Source of the DNA: Moringa oleifera
Taxonomy: Eukaryota; Streptophyta; Magnoliopsida; Brassicales; Moringaceae
DNA length: 64,000 bases
Direction of reading: 5' to 3'
NCBI GenBank assembly: GCA_021397835.1
Contig: JAJFZO010000566.1
Location: 6,820,001 to 6,884,000 of the forward strand
Part shown: one piece after another, positions 20,340 through 33,989 of the stretch
Position numbering within the stretch: the stretch's first letter is position 1
Layout of the letters: each line of letters opens with the position of its first letter
Position numbers and translations under genes: made by a program
The notes under the pieces: model-generated
Database searches by the model: none
Told to the model about the DNA's origin: nothing
The model's input: the letters and a program-made list of their open reading frames with translations, nothing else

Positions 20340-22950
20340 TTATAATGCAAACCAAACTTGAGATTTCTTTTTATCAAAAATAATAGTATATTTATATTTA
20401 TAACAAATACATAAATAGTTACTTGTAAAAAAAGAACATTTATACACTTCACAAAGTATTAGATTTCAATTTATAGCTTTTAGACTCAATATATAATCTA
20501 ACCAAATTGATAAACTAAATATACAATTGATTCAATCGACATATCAAAGTTCTAAAAGATAAATTTAATTTAAAGTTTTTTTATATTTACTCTAAAATCT
20601 CTTTCATTTATTTTTTTATTTAAATTACAACAAAAAATATCTTTATTTTTCCAAACAAACGAACAAAATATAATATTAGAGGATATGATGTCCTATGACA
20701 ATATTACCCATATAATTTGGAAACTATTGCATCGCATGTGGTATGATTTCTAATAATATAGTAAATTGATATTGAAATCAATGGAGTTGAAAGGGTGTCA
20801 AAAGAATCTTGATTATGCCCTTTATGTGCCTTTATTTTGCTATGTGCCTGTAGAAACTAAGGATAAATACTAAAATTCTCTTATTAGATGCAAAATTAGT
20901 CTTTTTTTTATGGTTCACTTTATGAAATTCAACTAAAAATATTAAAAAGGCTTAAAGGTGGATACTGTGCAAAGAGAAGAAAGATGGTTTATAGTTTGAG
21001 TTTTTGTGACAAAGCTCTTCTAAGATGATTGCCCTTTACAATTTTGGTATTATTTTTTTACTTATCAAAAGAGATTCCTTTATCAAAGCTGATCATTTTT
21101 ATATATAAAGAGATCTTGTTGTAAGGGCACTACATTTTCATATGAAAACTTAAGAGCTTGGTCAATGGAACAAAATCCCCTATTTTGATCAAATAGAAAA
21201 TGAGATATGGTTACCAAGGTAAGAAAGCAACAAGACATTGGGTTTTCTCAAAGGAAAAACTCTAAAACTTTTAAGTCTAAGATGAGGTCTAAGGGCTGAT
21301 AATCAAAGAGATTAATGTCCTGCTCTAATTGAATAAATCATATCAACATATTTTGTTATGTTATTATCTATAAATACTTTTTAAAAATTAATAAATAATT
21401 TAAAAATATTAGTTTCCGTAAAGATCTCATTCTATACTTTTAAGATATCGAGAAGCAGTTGAAAAACTTCTTATTGCTTGAATTGATTTGTGGACTCAAA
21501 CAAGGGTAGATCAATTCTTGTTAGTACTTAAACTTATAGTTATCTATCCACTGGAGGCTTAATGGGCTGGTGAGATGAGTTTGGATGGAATCTTTAAGAT
21601 CATACCTTAGAGACCTAAACCCAATATATTATCTTAAACTTAAGCCTTTTATTCAAAAATTTTTATAATTCATTATATTAATAAAAAATTTAAACCATTT
21701 TAAGCTTTTTATTCAAAAACTTGAAAGAATTTTTATAATTCATTATATTAATAAAAAATTAAAATTATTTCTTTTATTAAATTATCACACACTTTTTCAA
21801 AACCTTAATATAAAGAATCTTTTGACTACTTAGTATACTTGTAAATGAAATGAGAGAGAGAAAGAGGTTACGATTAATAACAATTTCCTTTCTCCCTCAA
21901 AATTCATAATTAAAAATAGTACTTGTAAACAAAAGAGCATAAATGACATTTTAGAAGCTACATTTTGCAATCCTTATAATGTAGTTCCTATACTATGCTT
22001 TTATCCATCTGACAACCATAATCAAAGCCAAATTAATTACAAAATGCAGAGACATCTATGTAAACAATTAATTAGTTCTTCATCCTAATATTTCTAATAA
22101 GAATGGAACTAATATGATTATATTATTAATGCAAGTCAAATATACGATATGTTTTCATACAATAATAAACAAATATCAAGTATGAAAAAGTAAGGATTAT
22201 CAAAACCGGGAAAAAACATAAAATCAATTCCGTCATTTTCTAATTTGCTGATTGAATTATGTGTTCATGCAAAGCATTAAGCACAAAAATCCCCTGTCCA
22301 AGTGCTAATCCATTGAGCTCAAAGATCGTTTCTATCACATTACCTCTTTATTCATTACAAATAATAGGGTTGTGAGAGGAATGCTTCTACTAGCACATGT
22401 ATGGATTCTGATGTTATGTAAGTTGTCATAACTTTCATGGCTTATATTTATCCTTCCCTCCCATTAATAGGACTTACCAATCTAGCACAACCTAAAAGAC
22501 AATACATTGATTCTACTACTACCCAATAGCTGGAAACCTTTGCGTTAATTATTGATGTATCAAAGTCACTATCATATTATAAATACATCAGTAAATGCAT
22601 GTCAGAGAGACTGACACAGATAAATCCTTCCAATTTAGTGCTGCCTTTATTGCATTCTAACAAAAGAGACATTTTAAAATACAAGAAATTTGTTTTATCT
22701 TTTTTGGATAAACTAAAAACAATTTTATCTAATTTTGTCAAATTCAATCATATTTATCTAGATGTGATAAATTGAAATGGATGTATTTTACTTGACTCAA
22801 GCTAATCATATTACTTTCATTCTTATGAGAGATATTAGGGTGAAAATATAGTTTAAAGAGAATTTCTAGAAAAAGCTTTTAACACCATGGCCAATCTTAG
22901 TAACTTGCTTGAAGGAAGTGTAAGGAACAAGTGTATTGGTGGTTGTTAAG
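20340..22950. other. Duplicated non-coding DNA
   Basis: Lies between the foldback and the 3' end of the SVR1-like pseudogene and is shared with 58750-61270. I found no exon, RNA gene or transposon end on either strand. Confidence 0.5.
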
Positions 22951-22961
22951 TTGTAACATCT

Positions 22962-25900
22962 CTAATTCTTCGAACCAAGTGACTTAAGATCACTTTGCTT
23001 TAGTTCGACTTGCTTCCCCAACCTGAAATATAAGGACAATGAGCTTGAGTGTCCAGGCTAAAACACATGAAGAGTTAAAATGGAAAATATAAAAACAACA
23101 TATATATAACGCTACTTTCTGCATGGGTATGTATTCACATCAGTAGCTAAAGAGCAACCATATTTTGGTACACTCATGAAAAAGAAAAAGAAGTAATGAA
23201 TTGGTAAATAAGTCACCTTCGGTTCCAGAGTTCCATTAATATTCATGAATTGGTCACACTTCTTCATAAACTAAAGCTTGATAACATAATCATGCACATG
23301 CTTATTTTCATCTATATCCATTTCAAAATGCTTTTGGAAAAGGGAAATGGAAACAAAATGGTGGAAATATCATCATAGCGAAATGAGAGCATAAAGCTAA
23401 AGATTATTGAAAAAATCATACAAATAAAAGCAAAATTGTTTTGAATGTCCTTCCATCCTTACACTGTCACTAAAATTTTTTGCTAAACATTAAAAATAAA
23501 GACAAGATTTTGGTTTAAAGATGAAAGGAAAAATGACAATGTAATAATTCTCGAGATCTGATGGAAGTCTGAAACTGCCTATACGTACACACTTTAGGGC
23601 GTGAAACTGCAGCAATAGTAAATAGTCATAGTATAACATAACTAGTACATAAACCTAAGCGAAACTAGCATGTATCTAGTGAAACAAACCAACAGAAAGC
23701 CCAAAATTAGCATGGAATGACCATAAAATCCTCAATTTTCATAACTAATAACGCATTTGTTAAATATTCAATTTACCATAAATATTGTAACTCTGAACCA
23801 TTTATATTTTACAATAATGGTATAAAATAATATTCAATAAAATGAAAAATGAAATTTGAAGAAGAACATGAATTTTTCATATGGTTAATTGCTTGTATCC
23901 TTCACAACTACTTAGTACTTAACAACTATCTCAAAAAAATTCATGATGGTTCATTTCTCTCCGATATAAGCTCAATCAACTAAAATAAATGAAAAACGAG
24001 TTGCATTTTGGTAGGAGAAAAACTACTCTAACCAATAAACCAAACTAACCTTAAGTCTAGCATTTTTCAGAAGGTCTCCAACTTCATGGTTCCTCCCTTC
24101 ATGAACCCACAAAAAGAATATAGTTTAAGTAGATAAAAGTTAGTTCACAACAGTAAATGACCTCGTGTAGCTAATAAATGATGAAGAGAACAACATATAA
24201 ATGGGAAACCGTCGACTAAAAGGTTTTGATGGTCTTATGCATTCTTTGCACGATAAAAGTCTAGATTTTCTTATAAGGATAGAAATGAAGATAAAGGATC
24301 AGTAGACTCCTGAGGTTACAAATATAGACCCAATGGTCTAAAAGGTAAAAGAATGCACCTTTAGCTTGAACTTCACATCTAGTGTTCTAGCTACACAATA
24401 TAAAATTTTTTGTGAATAAAAAGTATCCACAGCATAACAGAATGCAAAATCAATAATATGAATATAGAACATGATCTCTTGAGCATAGAAAACTATTTAA
24501 ATGGCTTATCTACCCAGTCCCATTCTAGGTACCACAAGATTTATGTGTGTCAGAAATTATTGCAACAAATCCTAAAAAATCGATTTATGAGATGACAAAC
24601 TAAATTTAAAAGAAATGGGACATTTACTTAGCATACCTCTTTTTCGAAAGTTCTATGGAAATATTGAAAAAAATTTGTTGTAATGTAGAACATCATTATG
24701 CCAATATTTCAATAAATAGTTTGTAAATTCAAAAGTTTCCCTCAAAAAGAAAATTAAAAGTTAGTATTTTCGGTTTTAGAAATATTCAAATTAGGCCAAC
24801 GTTGAAATCACTTATAAAATAATTTGCACTTTTCATACCATTATTAAATGGAAAAGGCATCTCTATAGTAGTTCTCCATGATGTTACACTACTTAGACTT
24901 TGTGTGAAACTTTGTAATCCTATATGTTACTTCAGGCATATTTTGATCCTCTAATATAATAAGATCAAGAAACAAAGAAAAATAGTTCTTATATTAGTTT
25001 CTAATAAAATAGAACTTCCAAAAATTTAGAAACATGAATAGAAGTTACGATATTTCATCATTAAAACTTCAAAAAAGTACTCCAATACATATTCCCAATA
25101 TACATGAAAACCTCTACTTCATCAAAAAGTGAACCAAACCATCATTTTGTAAACAAACATAATTGGTAGAATTGAATATGAAAAGCTCATGTCACTTAAG
25201 AAGGAAGAAAAATCCAGTTCAAGATAAAGGCAACTTCAGCATTATCGTTAATAACATAGAAAAATAAAATTCAAAGCATGATAGAAAGAATGAATTGGGA
25301 AAGGTGTAAAGAAATTTAACTAAATATGAAAAGATAACATACACCATAAGACGCATGCGAGGTCTTGGTATATCAAGCTAGTGAGGCGATAACTCCACAA
25401 AATCTGTAATGCAATGGTTGCCCTCTACGATCGTTCCTTCACAGATGGCAACCACATGTCGCTTATTTACAATACCATTAATCGTTGCAATATATTTGCT
25501 ACATCTCAATGTTAAAGCATAGATCATCAACAAAGACACTAAACTAGCTTCCAATATCATCACAATAGATGATAAGAATGAATAAAGAAAATTATCAACA
25601 ATATTCCAATGAATGGAAAAAAACAATAAGTAAAATTTGAAGTCGTAAGTTATAACATAATAGGCAGCTAAAAATCCAACTCATTGCATCTAGCAAGTTT
25701 TAGCAATAAATCCATTGGTGTAACCCATCTATTAGACCATCAAAATAAAACTAAAAGATAATAATTCCCTAACCATTTCTTTGGAAAATATTACTGAGTT
25801 TATTGTTGGATGAAAATATAAAAACCATTCTTTTTGGATAGTCAACCATAACAAGTTACAAACAAATAACAAAACATGGGAAACCTTACTCCTTCTATAT

Positions 25901-27325
25901 GTTAAAGGAAGGATGTGAAAGTTTTTAAGCAAAATCTCTTGAAAAGAGAAAAAAAAAAAAAAAGAAAGTAGCAAGAAACACAGTGAGATGAATCTCTTCA
26001 ACTTCAAATGTCCATCTATAAGCAATGTAATGTTACATATGCAGCAGTATGCGTACCATCATTCATCACAATAATTAAATCACTTTGTGACAACATGAAG
26101 GTGACCAATGGTAAATAGTCATGATTTGGGTATTCCTAGATTTCTTTTGTCCTAATTTGCAAAAACAAAGATATCAAAAAATCATTTAATATAAGTATCT
26201 TCACATTAGCCGTGGGTTCCTTCTCATTTTAGGCAAGTAAATTAAGAAGTAGGAAATAACCATGTTAACATACCATCTCTTTAGATAATCTTCAAACAAA
26301 CTCAAGATAGATATAAACTCTTTCTCACCATATGAGAAGATACCGCCATAATATGATAGTATTAATGTCTCTATAAGGTCAAATAGGAAAATAACCTTTA
26401 AAACTTACTAAAAATCTCTAGTAGGTTAGAATAAACCTTTTTCGCTTGTTCAAAGCAGGATACACATTTGGAGGTAGTCTCTTTGGGAGATGGTTGCAAC
26501 CCGAGTCTATATATCATGCCAACAAATAAAGTTTATAAACTCAGGAAGTATATGTCTCTTATTTAAAGAAGCAGTAAGTAAGATGTAATAGGAAAAAAAA
26601 ACTATCTTTAATGAAACAAAGGACAACAATTTGCCAAGAGAACTAAGAGCTGACTTGGGGAGTATTGCACACAGAGCCATTAATAGTGACCTTGCCATTA
26701 AAAATAAGCACTTCGCTTCGCTACTCCTTCTTGATGCCACTGATAATACTATAACCATATAATTATGAGACCTCTTAGACCATTACTATAAGAAACCATG
26801 AACAAAAACTCAATATAAAATTTTTTACAAGCAATAAGTAATAATACAAATTGGATGACGTATACATATAAATATCAGCATGAACATATAGAATTATGAA
26901 GGTAAATATAGTTATGGTGTGCATTACCTCTAATAGTAGCTAGGACCTCATTATTGAAGCTCTTTGGAGGCTCTCTGAAGTTTTGATCATAAAACCTCCA
27001 CGCTGCCTTGGACAACTTTGGCTCTATAGAAGCAGGCTTAATTTTTCTTTTCCTTTCTTTCCTTCTATTTTCCATTACTTGATTTGGCATGAGCAAGTGC
27101 ATGGACAAAATGCGCAAAAAGGTAGGCTTAGAGCTTGAGGTTCCCATCCTTACCATGCACAATCCATAAAATGAAAACTTACTGCCCACCACTAGTACCA
27201 TCAATGAAAGCCATCTCTTTTCCTTGTTCTTCTACATCTTCTAACCATTTTGGGTTTTTGGGTGTAGGTTTTGATGGCGCAAATGAGATGTTGAATTTTA
27301 GAGGGGGGAAGAAGAGATAAAGCAT
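22962..27325 (-). pseudogene. SVR1: SVR1-like plastid rRNA pseudouridine synthase (RsuA family), copy 1
   Basis: The exons run in order. Exon 1 (27325-26928): start ATG, FNISFAPSKPTPKNPKW, GTSGGQ then a stop, ILWIVHGKDGNLKL, SKAAWRFYDQNFREPP. S4-domain exon from 26739: ASRRSSE, frameshift, LIFNGKVTINGSVCNTPQ. Exon 26506-26409: TRV and LPPNVYPALNK. About 26355-26274: GEKEFISILSLFEDYLKRW. 26151-26057: NLGIPKS, stop, LFTIGHLHVV. 25498-25345: KYIATINGIVNKRHVVAI, FVELSPH, stop, LDIPRPRMRLM. 24106-24050: VHEGRNHEVGDLL. 23022-22962: LGKQVELKQSDLKSLGSKN. The family isomerises uridine in chloroplast rRNA. The catalytic GRLD is GHLH here, so the Asp is gone. The acceptor before VHEGRN has changed from TATAG (copy 2) to TGTGG. 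The exon for the HSLKRVRIGGF region was not found. Dead. Confidence 0.88.
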
Positions 27326-27329
27326 CTGA

Positions 27330-28655
27330 CAAGAGGGAGAGTATGGATAGGATAAAAGAGTAGACAGAGAGTAGGTGTATTTCTCTTGAAGAGTGAAGAA
27401 GAAACTGATGGTGTAGTTGCAGCAAATGGACGCTATACTTGGGAATTCTTTGTTTTTCTTTTATGGATAGGAAAAATGAATGGAGGGTTATTGACCTAGT
27501 TTTAGTTTTGTAAAGTAAGCGTGCAACCCTTGTGACCTAGCCTAGATAATTGAATAAGGAATACATGGACCCATTGATGACTCAAATAGAATAAGAATTA
27601 GATGAATTTGGGACTAACTTTGCAAGTAAAATTTCCCATAATAACCCAAAAACCATCTATGAGCCAGCCTTCCATTAGAAATGTATTCTAGTTGATAGAT
27701 TCAAGAAAAAGAACTTGATGCCTTGGGTTACTTTAAAATGAAAATAAAACTGTTCATAATATCATAAAATGTGTCATATTTCCAATAGAGGAAAAAATAG
27801 TAAGATAAAAGTACATGTTCATAGAATATTACTTAGTTCAGATGTGGCATCTTAAAACAAATAAACATAACACATAAAGGGAAGTGAGGTGATAATCCTT
27901 TACCTTTCATAGCATTAATATGCATTAATACAGTATGTTTAGCTATTAGTTACAAGTACATTAGAATATTCATAAGAAAAATGATTTTAATTCAAAGAGA
28001 ATTATGTAACAAGAATGCATATATTTACTTTTCATGTATGAAAACTACTCAAACCAATAAATCATTAAACAAGTAAAAACTACTAATAAATCATTAAGGA
28101 AGAGAGAACTATTAAAAAAAAGTTCTTAAAATCTAGAAATAAAGCAAGAGAAACCAACCTAGGTTTTGGTAGCCAATTTTTCTCACTCCCTAAAGCCTTC
28201 GGAACAATTGCAACTTGTAAAGTCCAAATAGAAGTATAGTTTTAGGACCTATGGGCTAAATAGCATTTAATCCATAAGCCTCTTGCCTGTTTTAATTCAA
28301 ACAGTATGTAATCCCAACAATAGTCCATGTTCAAGATCAAATTATCACATTGCTCACGCATCACCAAGCCCCAATAAACCTAATTTTCAAAACCCAATTG
28401 GATATAGGTCATTCTCATCATCATCCACATGGGGTGCAAGATCTAACTAGATCGATCCACAGCCATGCCCACTCGTGCAATCATGGTTGATTATGGGAGG
28501 TCTTACTACAATAGTATCACCTTGCACATGTTAACGATCACCTTAGATAGGTTACTAATGAGCATGCAATAATTTAATCAATCATTGGCCTTGCATATGA
28601 AATCGATCTATATAATCAATAGCTCATCTTTAGCATCAACCCATCACACTGCTCA
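27330..28655. other. Upstream flank of the SVR1-like pseudogene, no gene seen
   Basis: The first few hundred bases may be the old promoter and leader of the SVR1-like gene. I see nothing recognisable beyond that. Confidence 0.5.
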
Positions 28656-28658
28656 CAC

Positions 28659-28859
28659 GTGACCAAGCTTAAGTTTTCTAATTATGATCGAACAATACGT
28701 CCTCAAGCTTATCAATCTTTGTACTACCTTTCACAAGAGTTTTCAATAGCCAATCTTGGAAATCTCATCCAAATACAGCTTCGTACAATCCTTTTTGCTG
28801 AAGAAATGATCAAACCAAAGCAGTTCATTGGGTCAAAGAACATGATCCCAAGCAAATAG
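28659..28859 (+). other. Unrecognised open stretch
   Basis: A 66-codon open frame on the plus strand with a fairly protein-like second half (QEFSIANLGNLIQIQL, FAEEMIKPKQFIGSK). I do not recognise it, it has no visible splice context, and it lies on the strand opposite to the neighbouring gene fragments. It may be another captured exon or chance. Confidence 0.2.
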
Positions 28860-28889
28860 GACAACTGTAAAAATTCCATGCCAATCAAT

Positions 28890-29880
28890 TCATCCATGTA
28901 TGGATGATATCAAGAGTCTTATCAAAGAATGGCAGCCTAGTTTTAATTGACAGGTAAAGAGGCAGAAGACCCCTTAAAGCAATCACCTCATTAAAAGATG
29001 CCCCAAAGTTTAAGGTAGTTGAGGTAGTTGTGACATTCTTCTCTTTCATGATTGTTGTAAATTTCTAATTGTGTGGCTAAAATCCAACCCTATACGAATC
29101 TCTTCTAATTTCAATGCTAGAACTTCATCAATGGTGAATTCGCCAAAAGTTACTTGTTTCCTTGGAGTTCCCATCCTCATTTTGAAAGATTGAAACAATT
29201 TAAACATTTGAAAAAGCCTCTTTTGTTGGTCGTTTCCTTGGAAACAAGGTAGTGGTAGTCTTTGCACTTGTAATGCTTCCATAAGATATAAGCATAACTA
29301 AGTTGAGTCCATAGAAAGGTGTTCAAAAGAAGTGGCTTACTATAATGTAGAGATATTCTTGAGAGGAATTTCCTGTTGGCAATGGGCAATAACCATTGGC
29401 CATAAGCTTTTGAGCTATGTCCTAGCCATTTGGACACATGTCATAGATCTTGTGATTTCATGAAATAGTTTATGTATAAGGCCATATGAGTATAAGCTTA
29501 CCCAACAGATGGATTCACTGCTTCAACACTAGGGAAATTCTTGTTCCATTCAAGTCTATTTGGTTTAGGTGAAGTTTAATTGTAAAGCTCAACTAAACTA
29601 TAAGCTCTGGATTCATTAATGCTTCTTAATCTTAACTTGCTTTAGGTTCACTTAAATAATCTTGATCAATATTGCTCATTTTATAGCTAATAAAGGGAGC
29701 ACTATTATGAACATCTGATAGTCCTTTTGCAAGCTTATTTAGTGATACTACAACATGAACAACTTGATTAGAGAACTTAATTAATACTTTAGATTCTGAA
29801 CTTTCATTATGTATTTGTTCTAGCAAGACACCTAGTTAGGTTTCTATTTTGGAGATTTGGCCATGAAGAGAATAAGGTAA
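28890..29880 (-). pseudogene. Putative SAM-dependent methyltransferase (At1g29790 type) fragment
   Basis: The minus strand, with frame changes, follows the plant membrane-anchored methyltransferase-like family typified by At1g29790. First comes a helical stretch (LLEQIHNESSE, LNKLAKGLSD, YLSEPKAS; 29826-29632), then MNYKITRSMTCVQM (near 29460) and PLLLNTFLW and KHYKCKDYHYLVSKETTNK (about 29330-29220), FFKCLNCFNLSK, FTIDEVLALKLEEIRIGLDF (about 29135-29080) and NVTTTSTTLNFGASFNEVI, ALRGLLPLYLS, RLPFFDKTLDIIHTW (about 29050-28905). In the family the glycine-rich SAM motif follows IRIGLDF; here the equivalent positions read PHN, stop, KFTT, so cofactor binding is lost. The C-terminal part is missing. 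Same orientation as the other gene fragments. Confidence 0.8.
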
Positions 29881-29899
29881 AGCAGCTTGAACATAGGGA

Positions 29900-32260
29900 A
29901 AATTAATGGTGGAAGTGGTTATGGAAGTGAAGATTATATGTGGATAAGAGATATAAGAACTAAAGCTTATAATTGTTATCAGGCTGACCATGAGAAGAGG
30001 ACATAACATTACAAGACTAAAGCTCCCCTAAAGGAATTTTCAATGGCTTCAAGATGTTCTGACTCTGTATTTCTTCCTATCACTAGTTATGCATTCACAT
30101 TAGATCTTATAGCTGTTATCTTTATGCTAGGAATAGATTCTTTTGTTGCAAGTTATCTTGGTTTCTATCTTCCCTAAGAGCTTAAATTAGGCATTTATTG
30201 CAAAATTTTGATCCTAATGTTTCCTAATCTCTAAGAAACTAATAATGATTGCTTTCATAAATTAGACAATATGATCAAATTTACTTGGATCCTGACCTTA
30301 ATGTAGCAAAACCAATCCTTTGGGTGGTAGCTAGTGTTTCACATTTTTTGTTTTGGCTCAACATCTTGTTAAAGGGAAAATTAAAAATCAAAATTTTGGG
30401 AGCTAAAACTTGTCATCTTGTTAAAGGAGTATAAAAATACGTTATCTAAATAATGTTGTTATTATTCATCTCCTACAACAATATGCCCAAGTCAAAATTA
30501 AATGTCTAAGGAAAAGTATTTAAACAATGGAAATTAGGTGCAAAACAAATAAGATTGACTTTTTTATGCCCCAACAGGAGTCCTATGCCCCACCCTAGCC
30601 CCCTAAAAACAAGGAGCTTAACTAAAGCATTATACAAAGAAAAAATGCACTTTAGCAAGCAAGTATACACACATACAGCAAGTGGCAAACTAGAGATGTA
30701 AAAAAATTTCATGATTAAAATATCTAATTCATTTAACAAGTGATAACTCACCTTTATAAATTCATCTAACAAAATTTAATCTAGTAGAAGAATATTCAAC
30801 ATTTTAATGGATAAGTTTAAATTTTTTGGCTGAGTAAGAATATACATAATACTAGGTTGCCTATTCTTTTTAATCACAAATATGTGATACCATAACTAAG
30901 GAATATTAATAGATTTAATTTTTTATTTTTTTGTGTCTTTTGACAATAATGTTAAACACAAAAGTAACAATAATTCAACACAAAATTATAAAATAAAGCT
31001 GCAAACTACATCTAAAGCTTTCCACAAGTAACACATATAGCAAAAGAATGCAAGGTAAGATTATAAAGCTATGCAATTCTAATCCAGATTTCAATCCTAT
31101 TTGTTAAAGGAGTACACAAAACTGTAAAGTAAAATAAAAGAGTACACAAAACTTGTGAGTGCATAACATGGTTTGCCAAAACAAATGTTCCTTATCTTCA
31201 TTAACTGAACCACACTGAGAGTAGCCTCATTAGGTCAAGAAAAACTCTCCATATTGTATGAAAGGGTTTTTTAAATATGTAGTTATGATGGTTCTACAAC
31301 CAAATTGTACAATTTCGAGCCCATCTAGTGGTACACTACCTCAAACTAGTTAAAACAACGTGTCATGCATGGCAAACCATGGCACACATAGGGCACATTC
31401 TCAATAGCCTGCTTTTGCTCCTCTAGTGCATGGAATATAAGCTTTAGTTGTCCATAGTCAAGGTTAAAGATAACTTTCTCCAAGTATCAAACTCCTATCA
31501 AAATTGATGTACATAAATATCAGTATACATGCATATATACATTAAACAAAGGGTTGCATGTACTCTTTTTTTATAAGTTCATAAGCTAATAACAATACTC
31601 ATCTTAATAGTGAAACATTCCACTAGAACACCAACTACTACTGATGGCACATTAGTTCCAACTTTAGTACCATTAGATTCTTCATTGCCATGCTCCTCTA
31701 GGAACTACAGTGAGCTTGAGAAAAAGCAAACAATTTTAATTACTTGATGCAGCTACAATCTTTCTTTGTTTTTGTCCCCAGTTGAAATTGACACAATATT
31801 AGAGTGCAATGTCTTATGCCAGACCCATTAGTTGGCACTTCACATCAAATAAATTCAATGAAATAATAAATTAAGGGAATGAATCCCTATTGCTGCTCAT
31901 GGATAGGACACATGAATCATTGTTTCAAGGAGACAAAAAAAAAAAAAAAACCAAATCCAAATTCTTAATGCACAATTGGAAACACCTCGAGTTTACAACA
32001 TGGGGAAACTTAAAAATTAATCTCCCGAAATTTTCAAAAGAAACATAGAAACAAAAAAATTCCAAAACTAATCATATATTTACATCAATAAAAAATCATG
32101 TACTTGAAATTCCAAACCTCAACTCTAAGCCAAGAATAAAATTTGACCAATTTTTAACTTTAAGCAAATTGCACATTTGCATAATTTTGAACTATAGGTG
32201 AACATGCGAGGAATGATTGCATATTCATTGTTGTATAGAAGTTGGAAATGATTTTATAAT
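29900..32260. other. No gene seen
   Basis: AT-rich DNA with a poly-A run near 31936-31952. I find no exon series, RNA gene or transposon terminus that I can support. Confidence 0.5.
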
Positions 32261-32267
32261 ACTATAT

Positions 32268-33950
32268 GTCATAACTTATCTCCGATTGGGGTCGAATTCT
32301 TGAATTGGCTTAAAAAATATGTAATATTTTATGTGATTTTCTTTCAAAAATATTTTAGAAAATAAAAATAAAGTGAGTCGCCACCAATCCTTTTTATGGT
32401 GTGATTAGACACTGAAATTCATTTGTTTTCAAAAAATAAATAAGGCAACATTAGTCTTTCAAAAATAAGAATATGGGTTCGAGAGCCGATTACGCGTGGG
32501 AAGGATTAGCACCCCCAAGGCGCCCTAAAATTTGTACCAATTAATCATGGTTATTTTTCAATTTTGAAATTCATTTGATTTTTAAAATTGATTCCTAAAA
32601 ATATGTCTAAAAAGAAATGTACATGATATAAAAATAAGTGAAATTTTAATGTTTTGGAGAATATAAAGGCTTAACTCTTGCTTTACCTTTAAATCTTGAA
32701 ATCATTTTATGAAAGAAGATGTAGAGATTTCGCTCTCGCTTAACCTCTAATCTTAAAATATTTTTTTTTATAATGGAGAGTATGGAGGTCTCACTCTTGT
32801 TCAACCCCTTAATCCTCAAAATATTTTTTGTTGTGATTTATGTGAATTCAATGACATTTTAATGGACATACATAGCCATATTATGTAAAACATATAAATA
32901 ATTTTGAAGTCTCATGACCCTAACACAAGCAAATAATTAATATTTGATATTTTAAATATAAGCCTTACATTCAACTTTTATAATTGTATTAACTAAAAAT
33001 AAAAATAAATTGAGGGCCATATACACAAAATATTTTTGAGAATACAAAGATTTTTCTCTTAGATTTTTTTATAAATATATTTTTAAATACGAAAATCTTA
33101 TCTTAAAATCTTTTCATAGTTCTCAAAAAAAAAAATGATATTAAAGAGCATGAAAATCTCTCTTGAGATTTTTTTATATTTCTCAAAATTGGCAAATAAC
33201 TATTTTAAAAATTAATTTTATATTAAGGAATATAAAAACTATTCTCTTGAGAATTTTCATAATCCTCAATACTTGAAACACATATTTTAGAATAATTTTT
33301 TTATTATTAGAGAATATGAAAATCTCTGTCTTGAGATTTTTTCATATTTTTCAAAATATTAAGTAGTTTTTTATATTAAAATATAAAAACTTACTTCTTC
33401 AAATTTTTGTATTTCCCTTAAAAACTAAAAATATATATTTTTATTTATTTTTATTTTTAATAAAAATAATTTTTACATAAGAAATATGAAAATCTCACTC
33501 TTGATATTTTTTTCGTACTTCTCAACAGCTTAAAACATATATTATTATTTTTCAAATAATTTTTTAAAAACAACTCTCTTAAATGATTCTATACTGTCAA
33601 AAATTTAAAATATTTTTTATTTTAATTTTCGTAAAAAATTAAAATAACATAAAAAAGATTTTTTTTTTTTTGAAAATATAGTTAAAATTGAGTAAAATAA
33701 TACAAATAAAACTTAATTTACTTAATTATATTATGAACAATCTAAATTCATTATCTTAAAACAACTTTGATATCTTAAAGTTACCCATCTTTTCTCATTT
33801 TTTTCCTCATTTTTTTCTTCTTTGTTCTTTCAAGCAAATTTCATATCTTCAACATGAAAGCATATACTACCCCCCTTAACCACTCTTTTCTCATTTTCTT
33901 TTTTCAGTTTACATATCACATCCTATCCATTTCTTATTAAATTACATTTT
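32268..33950. repeat. LTR-like sequence of a gypsy element, left of the nested CACTA
   Basis: Positions 32370-32530 contain 'gagtcgccaccaatcc', 'ggtgtgattagacac', 'ggttcgagagccgattacg' and 'aggattagcaccccc', a motif set I associate with LTR or leader regions of plant Tat/Ogre-type gypsy elements. After it come repeated stretches such as 'gaaaatctc(t)c(t)cttgagattttt' near 33150, 33310 and 33490. With 44056-46188 it may be the 3' LTR of the minus-strand gypsy element, split by the CACTA insertion. No second LTR copy was found in the window, so this rests on motif memory. Confidence 0.45.
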
Positions 33951-33989
33951 CACTACTACAAAAATTATAATAACTAACACTAATTTAAT

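Larger units (their letters stand above)
18234..25690. repeat. Large dispersed duplication, copy 1 (partner 56651-64000)
   Basis: From the motif 'ccttactaagcaagg' near 18234 to at least 25690, the sequence is collinear with 56651 to the window end, with many scattered substitutions and indels. Copy 1 has roughly 120 extra bases around 21575-21690, partly a local duplication of 'tttttataattcattatatt'. The similarity covers a foldback, featureless DNA and the 3' half of an SVR1-like pseudogene. The right limit is unknown because copy 2 is cut by the window end. Confidence 0.95.

Noticed and set aside
32470..32525. tRNA-like stretch with GGTTCGA
   Set aside because: No cloverleaf can be drawn. 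The surrounding motifs fit a gypsy LTR or leader sequence.
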